A DNA stretch of 6,545 nt. Source: JAYENY01 sp964563465 (lineage in GTDB: Bacteria; Patescibacteriota; Minisyncoccia; Minisyncoccales; PEYH01). Position numbers and translations under genes: made by a program. The notes under the pieces were generated by a model. It was not told where the DNA came from. It made no database searches and saw only the letters and a list, made by a program, of their open reading frames with translations. The stretch lies in the NCBI GenBank assembly GCA_964563465.1, contig CAZLVZ010000028.1, forward strand, positions 1 to 6,545, in the 5' to 3' direction. Shown here in pieces: positions 3,836 to 6,545 of this stretch; within the stretch, counting starts at the first letter, position 1, and each line of letters opens with the position of its first letter.

Positions 3836-6451
3836 ATGCCAAAAAATAAACAAACCCCTCTAACGCCTTCCAGCCCTAATCTATCTAATTCTAATGCAGA
3901 ACCTGAAGCCAAATCTCCTAAATTTGATTCGGTTAAACTTGTTTTAGTTATAGTAGTTGTTATTCTTATTTTGGGTGGAATTACAAGCGGAATTTTGTAT
4001 TGGCTAAAAAGAACAAACCCCAAGATTTCTCCTGTTCCTGGTCTTAAATCATTACCTATCACGGCTGAGCTTACTGTGGCCAAACGTTTAATAAAATCAG
4101 AAGATATTGTTTTGGCAAAAACAGATGTAACGCCTCAAATTCCTGAATACAGCTTGCCTTTAAAAATGGAAGATATCTACAATTATCAGAAATTTTCTGA
4201 GAAAATTCAACTTAGCCCATCAGCTTTATCTCTCTTAGAGAAAAACGGTTTTGTAGCCATAGAAACGCCGATAGATATTGCTAAATACGAGTCAAAAGAT
4301 GACTTTGTCGCTTATTATGACGAAATAGGGAAAAGAGACCTGCCTATCTTTATAACCACTGACAGTCTTCTGCACTACTATCACATTTTTTTTGATACAA
4401 CCTTAATGAAATTGGAAAGAGATCTTTTCTATGATGATGTTTGGCAAATGAGTAAAGTGTTTTTCGACGAAGCTCTTATGCAATACAATAACGCGGATGG
4501 AGATTTAAAAGAAGCAGCTAAGAGAAATGTTGCCTATTTATCGGTTGCTTTGGAATCTTTAAAACCAAAAGCAAGTCAAGTAATGAGTGACGCATCTTTA
4601 AAAGAAGAATATTGCACACCGCAAATGGATACTAAATGGTGCGAGATGATGCTGAAAGGAGTTAAAGAGCGATATGGAGAAAAAGCCAGTTTCAAATATT
4701 TCAACGCAGTAGAGCTTGATAAATACAGTTTTGAAATCCCAGATTTTGTTAAAACAGAAGTTCAAAAAGAAATTGGATTTATTAAAGAACATAAAGGATG
4801 GGAAAATTCTCCAATTTTTATTTACCAAGAAGATTATTCCCAATATGTACCCAGAGGCCATTACACCAAATCAGAAAAACTTAAAAATTATTTTAAAGCA
4901 ATGATGTGGTATGGCAGAATGACAGCTTTGGTTAAAGGTTCGCCAAATCTTTCTGAAGGACAATCTATGTGCACGGGCCCAATGGACGGAATTATTTCAG
5001 AATACGACGCTAAGATTCAAACGCTTCAAGCCAGTTTAATAACCAAAAAATTTCTGGAAAACCAAGAAATTCAAGAAAAATGGCAAAGAATGTACGCAAT
5101 TACTTCATTTTTTGTCGGTTTTTCCGACGATTTAGGACCTTATGAATATAGCGCTGTTTTAGAAAGCTTGTTTAAAGAAAATTTAACAGCTTCTGAAATT
5201 GAAGAAAAATATACAGATATTAAAGATGCTCTTACAAACTTTCCCCATAACCCTAAAATATATAGTGGACTAGGAAATTGTCAATTATTTATGCCCTGCC
5301 CACCTCTATCTGAAGAAGACATTCAAGCAATTAAAGTCCAAGCCAAACAGCTTTTGCAAGACACCAAGGGGTTTAGATTAATGGGGCAAAGATTTACTGT
5401 TGACTCTTGGCTTTTTTCAGAAATAGTTTCTCCTTACAGTGGCGAATATACTGGTTCTAAAACGCCACGACCGTTCACTTGTGTACCCACCAATGTTCAA
5501 TATTGTCCTGAAGGCAGAGGAGTAAGAGGCTTTCCAAGAGGACTAGACATAATGGCTTTGTTTGGCTCGCAAAGAGCAAAACAAATTTTAGAAAATTCGG
5601 GAGACACAGATTATTCTGATTTTGAAAAGAAGTTTTCGGAGTTGAAGGCAGGCATAGATTCTCTTACTGTTGACAATTGGTTTCAAAACCTTTACTGGAA
5701 TTGGCTCTATGTTTTAAGACCTTTATTGAATGAATTTGGTCCTGGTTACCAAACTTTTATGCAAACCACTGCTTGGCAAGATAAAGAATTAAACACAGCC
5801 TTAGCTTCGTGGACTGAATTAAGGCATGACACGATTTTATATGTCAAACAGAGTTACACTATGATGGAAATGGGCGGAGGACCTTGGACGCCTCCGGTTG
5901 TTGGCTACGTTGAGCCAATTCCAGAATTTTATGCCCGACTTTTAACACTAACTAAAATGACAAATAAAGGCTTAAAAGGATTAGTGCCTCAAGAAGAATT
6001 AGAGAAATTGAAAATAGAGACTACTTTAAATAGTTTTTCCGACATTTTAGACAGATTATTAAAAATCTCTGAAAAAGAATTAGAAAACGAGCCCCTAGAC
6101 GAAGACGAGTATAGCTTTATTGAAACTTTTGGCAGTATTTCACAAAATTTGATAGAAACTGTTTCTGGAGGAGAGATTGATCCTGAAGTCTTTAAAACCG
6201 TGTTAGTCGCTGACGTTCATACTGAAGGCAATACTAAACAGGTTTTAGAAGAAGGCGTAGGTTTCATCAAAAGCTTGATTGTGGCTTATAAACTACCACA
6301 AGGGCATATCTTGATCGGTGTCGGGCCAGCTTTTAGCTATTACGAATTTAAACAGCCAATGTCAGAAAGATTAACCGACGAAGCTTGGCGAGAAATACTA
6401 AACAGCAATCCACCGTCTGCCCCAGAATGGATTAAAAGTTTCTCAGAATAA
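3836..6451 (+). CDS. DUF3160 family membrane-anchored extracytoplasmic protein
   Basis: The 871-residue protein has a short proline/serine-rich cytosolic tail (1-30), one transmembrane helix (about 33-56) and a large outer domain that resembles DUF3160 (PF11369), whose function is not established. Conserved-looking stretches are FITTDSLLHYYHIFFDTTL (172-190), FRLMGQRFTVDSWLFSEIV (513-531), PRGLDIMALFGSQRA (567-581), WNWLYVLRPLL (621-631), ASWTELRHDTILYVKQSY (657-674), GYVEPIPEFYARL (690-702) and DVHT (793-796). The outer part holds seven cysteines (260, 269, 379, 482, 488, 549, 557), several closely spaced, so disulphides or a metal site are possible. The start is supported by the immediately following charged tail and helix, and by the context CAATATTATG, which also precedes both cassette genes. 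There is no terminator between it and the upstream Memo/CapA gene. Large DUF3160 proteins are, to my knowledge, common in CPR bacteria. Confidence 0.85.
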   Translation: MPKNKQTPLTPSSPNLSNSNAEPEAKSPKFDSVKLVLVIVVVILILGGITSGILYWLKRTNPKISPVPGLKSLPITAELTVAKRLIKSEDIVLAKTDVTPQIPEYSLPLKMEDIYNYQKFSEKIQLSPSALSLLEKNGFVAIETPIDIAKYESKDDFVAYYDEIGKRDLPIFITTDSLLHYYHIFFDTTLMKLERDLFYDDVWQMSKVFFDEALMQYNNADGDLKEAAKRNVAYLSVALESLKPKASQVMSDASLKEEYCTPQMDTKWCEMMLKGVKERYGEKASFKYFNAVELDKYSFEIPDFVKTEVQKEIGFIKEHKGWENSPIFIYQEDYSQYVPRGHYTKSEKLKNYFKAMMWYGRMTALVKGSPNLSEGQSMCTGPMDGIISEYDAKIQTLQASLITKKFLENQEIQEKWQRMYAITSFFVGFSDDLGPYEYSAVLESLFKENLTASEIEEKYTDIKDALTNFPHNPKIYSGLGNCQLFMPCPPLSEEDIQAIKVQAKQLLQDTKGFRLMGQRFTVDSWLFSEIVSPYSGEYTGSKTPRPFTCVPTNVQYCPEGRGVRGFPRGLDIMALFGSQRAKQILENSGDTDYSDFEKKFSELKAGIDSLTVDNWFQNLYWNWLYVLRPLLNEFGPGYQTFMQTTAWQDKELNTALASWTELRHDTILYVKQSYTMMEMGGGPWTPPVVGYVEPIPEFYARLLTLTKMTNKGLKGLVPQEELEKLKIETTLNSFSDILDRLLKISEKELENEPLDEDEYSFIETFGSISQNLIETVSGGEIDPEVFKTVLVADVHTEGNTKQVLEEGVGFIKSLIVAYKLPQGHILIGVGPAFSYYEFKQPMSERLTDEAWREILNSNPPSAPEWIKSFSE

Positions 6452-6458
6452 AAATCCC

Positions 6459-6476
6459 CCACAAACAGATTTGCGG
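6459..6476 (+). terminator. Weak hairpin after the DUF3160 gene
   Basis: CC-A-CAAA (6459-6465) can pair with TTTG-C-GG (6470-6476) with one mismatch around a 4-base loop. An A-rich run, not a T run, follows, so termination is doubtful and transcription probably continues into the next gene. Confidence 0.2.
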
Positions 6477-6486
6477 AATAAAAAAT

Positions 6487-6545
6487 ATGGAGTTATTAAT
6501 TTTAATTATCATTGGTTTGATCAGCGGGTTTGTTGGTTTTGCATT
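6487..6545 (+). CDS. Start of a membrane protein, cut by the window end
   Basis: Nineteen codons are visible from an ATG 35 bp after the DUF3160 stop: MELLILIIIGLISGFVGFA. This is the first hydrophobic helix of a polytopic membrane protein. The GLISGF pattern recalls N-termini of TauE/SafE-type exporters, but 19 residues are too few to assign a family. The frame is open to the window end, and spacing and strand fit the upstream operon. Confidence 0.5.
   Translation, partial: MELLILIIIGLISGFVGFA

Noticed and set aside
796..4083. Minus-strand open frames at 796-1059, 1194-1388, 1457-1708, 2035-2220, 2301-2582 and 3793-4083.
   Set aside because: Each lies opposite a well-supported + strand gene or crosses a repeat, and none shows a recognisable domain.

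Overview
The window is low-GC DNA with every recognisable gene on the + strand, short gaps, and start codons that follow AT-rich leaders without a clear Shine-Dalgarno sequence. A large DUF3160 protein lies next to a fused Memo-like/CapA-like protein, and both are membrane-anchored. That pairing suggests a Patescibacteria (CPR) type bacterium, probably from a metagenome. This assignment is an inference from gene content, not a demonstrated identity.

Layout. (1) Bases 1-52 are the 3' three quarters of a tRNA-Ala(GGC) gene cut by the window edge. (2) Bases 56-1531 hold two consecutive single-gene units of 674 and 802 bp, each bounded by a 17-bp copy of the tRNA 3' end (39-55, 713-729, 1515-1531). 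The units share the same left end (identical 39-113 and 713-787) and the same right end (identical 686-729 and 1488-1531), but their gene bodies are unrelated. One encodes a nucleoside 2-deoxyribosyltransferase-like protein, the other a two-helix membrane protein. This is the geometry expected if small circular cassettes with a common attP had inserted one after the other at the tRNA gene. No recombinase is encoded in either unit. (3) From about 1532 onward comes what looks like the ordinary chromosomal flank: a Nudix hydrolase, the Memo-like/CapA-like fusion, the DUF3160 protein and the first codons of another membrane protein. These are spaced 25, 46 and 35 bp apart and may form one operon.

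The most interesting part is the array at 39-1531. It resembles an integron cassette array in size, orientation and one-gene-per-unit layout, but it uses a tRNA 3' end as the shared site, and its left end carries the start codon and first four codons of each cargo gene. The enzymes of the flanking operon are exported or nucleotide-related housekeeping types whose substrates cannot be read from sequence.
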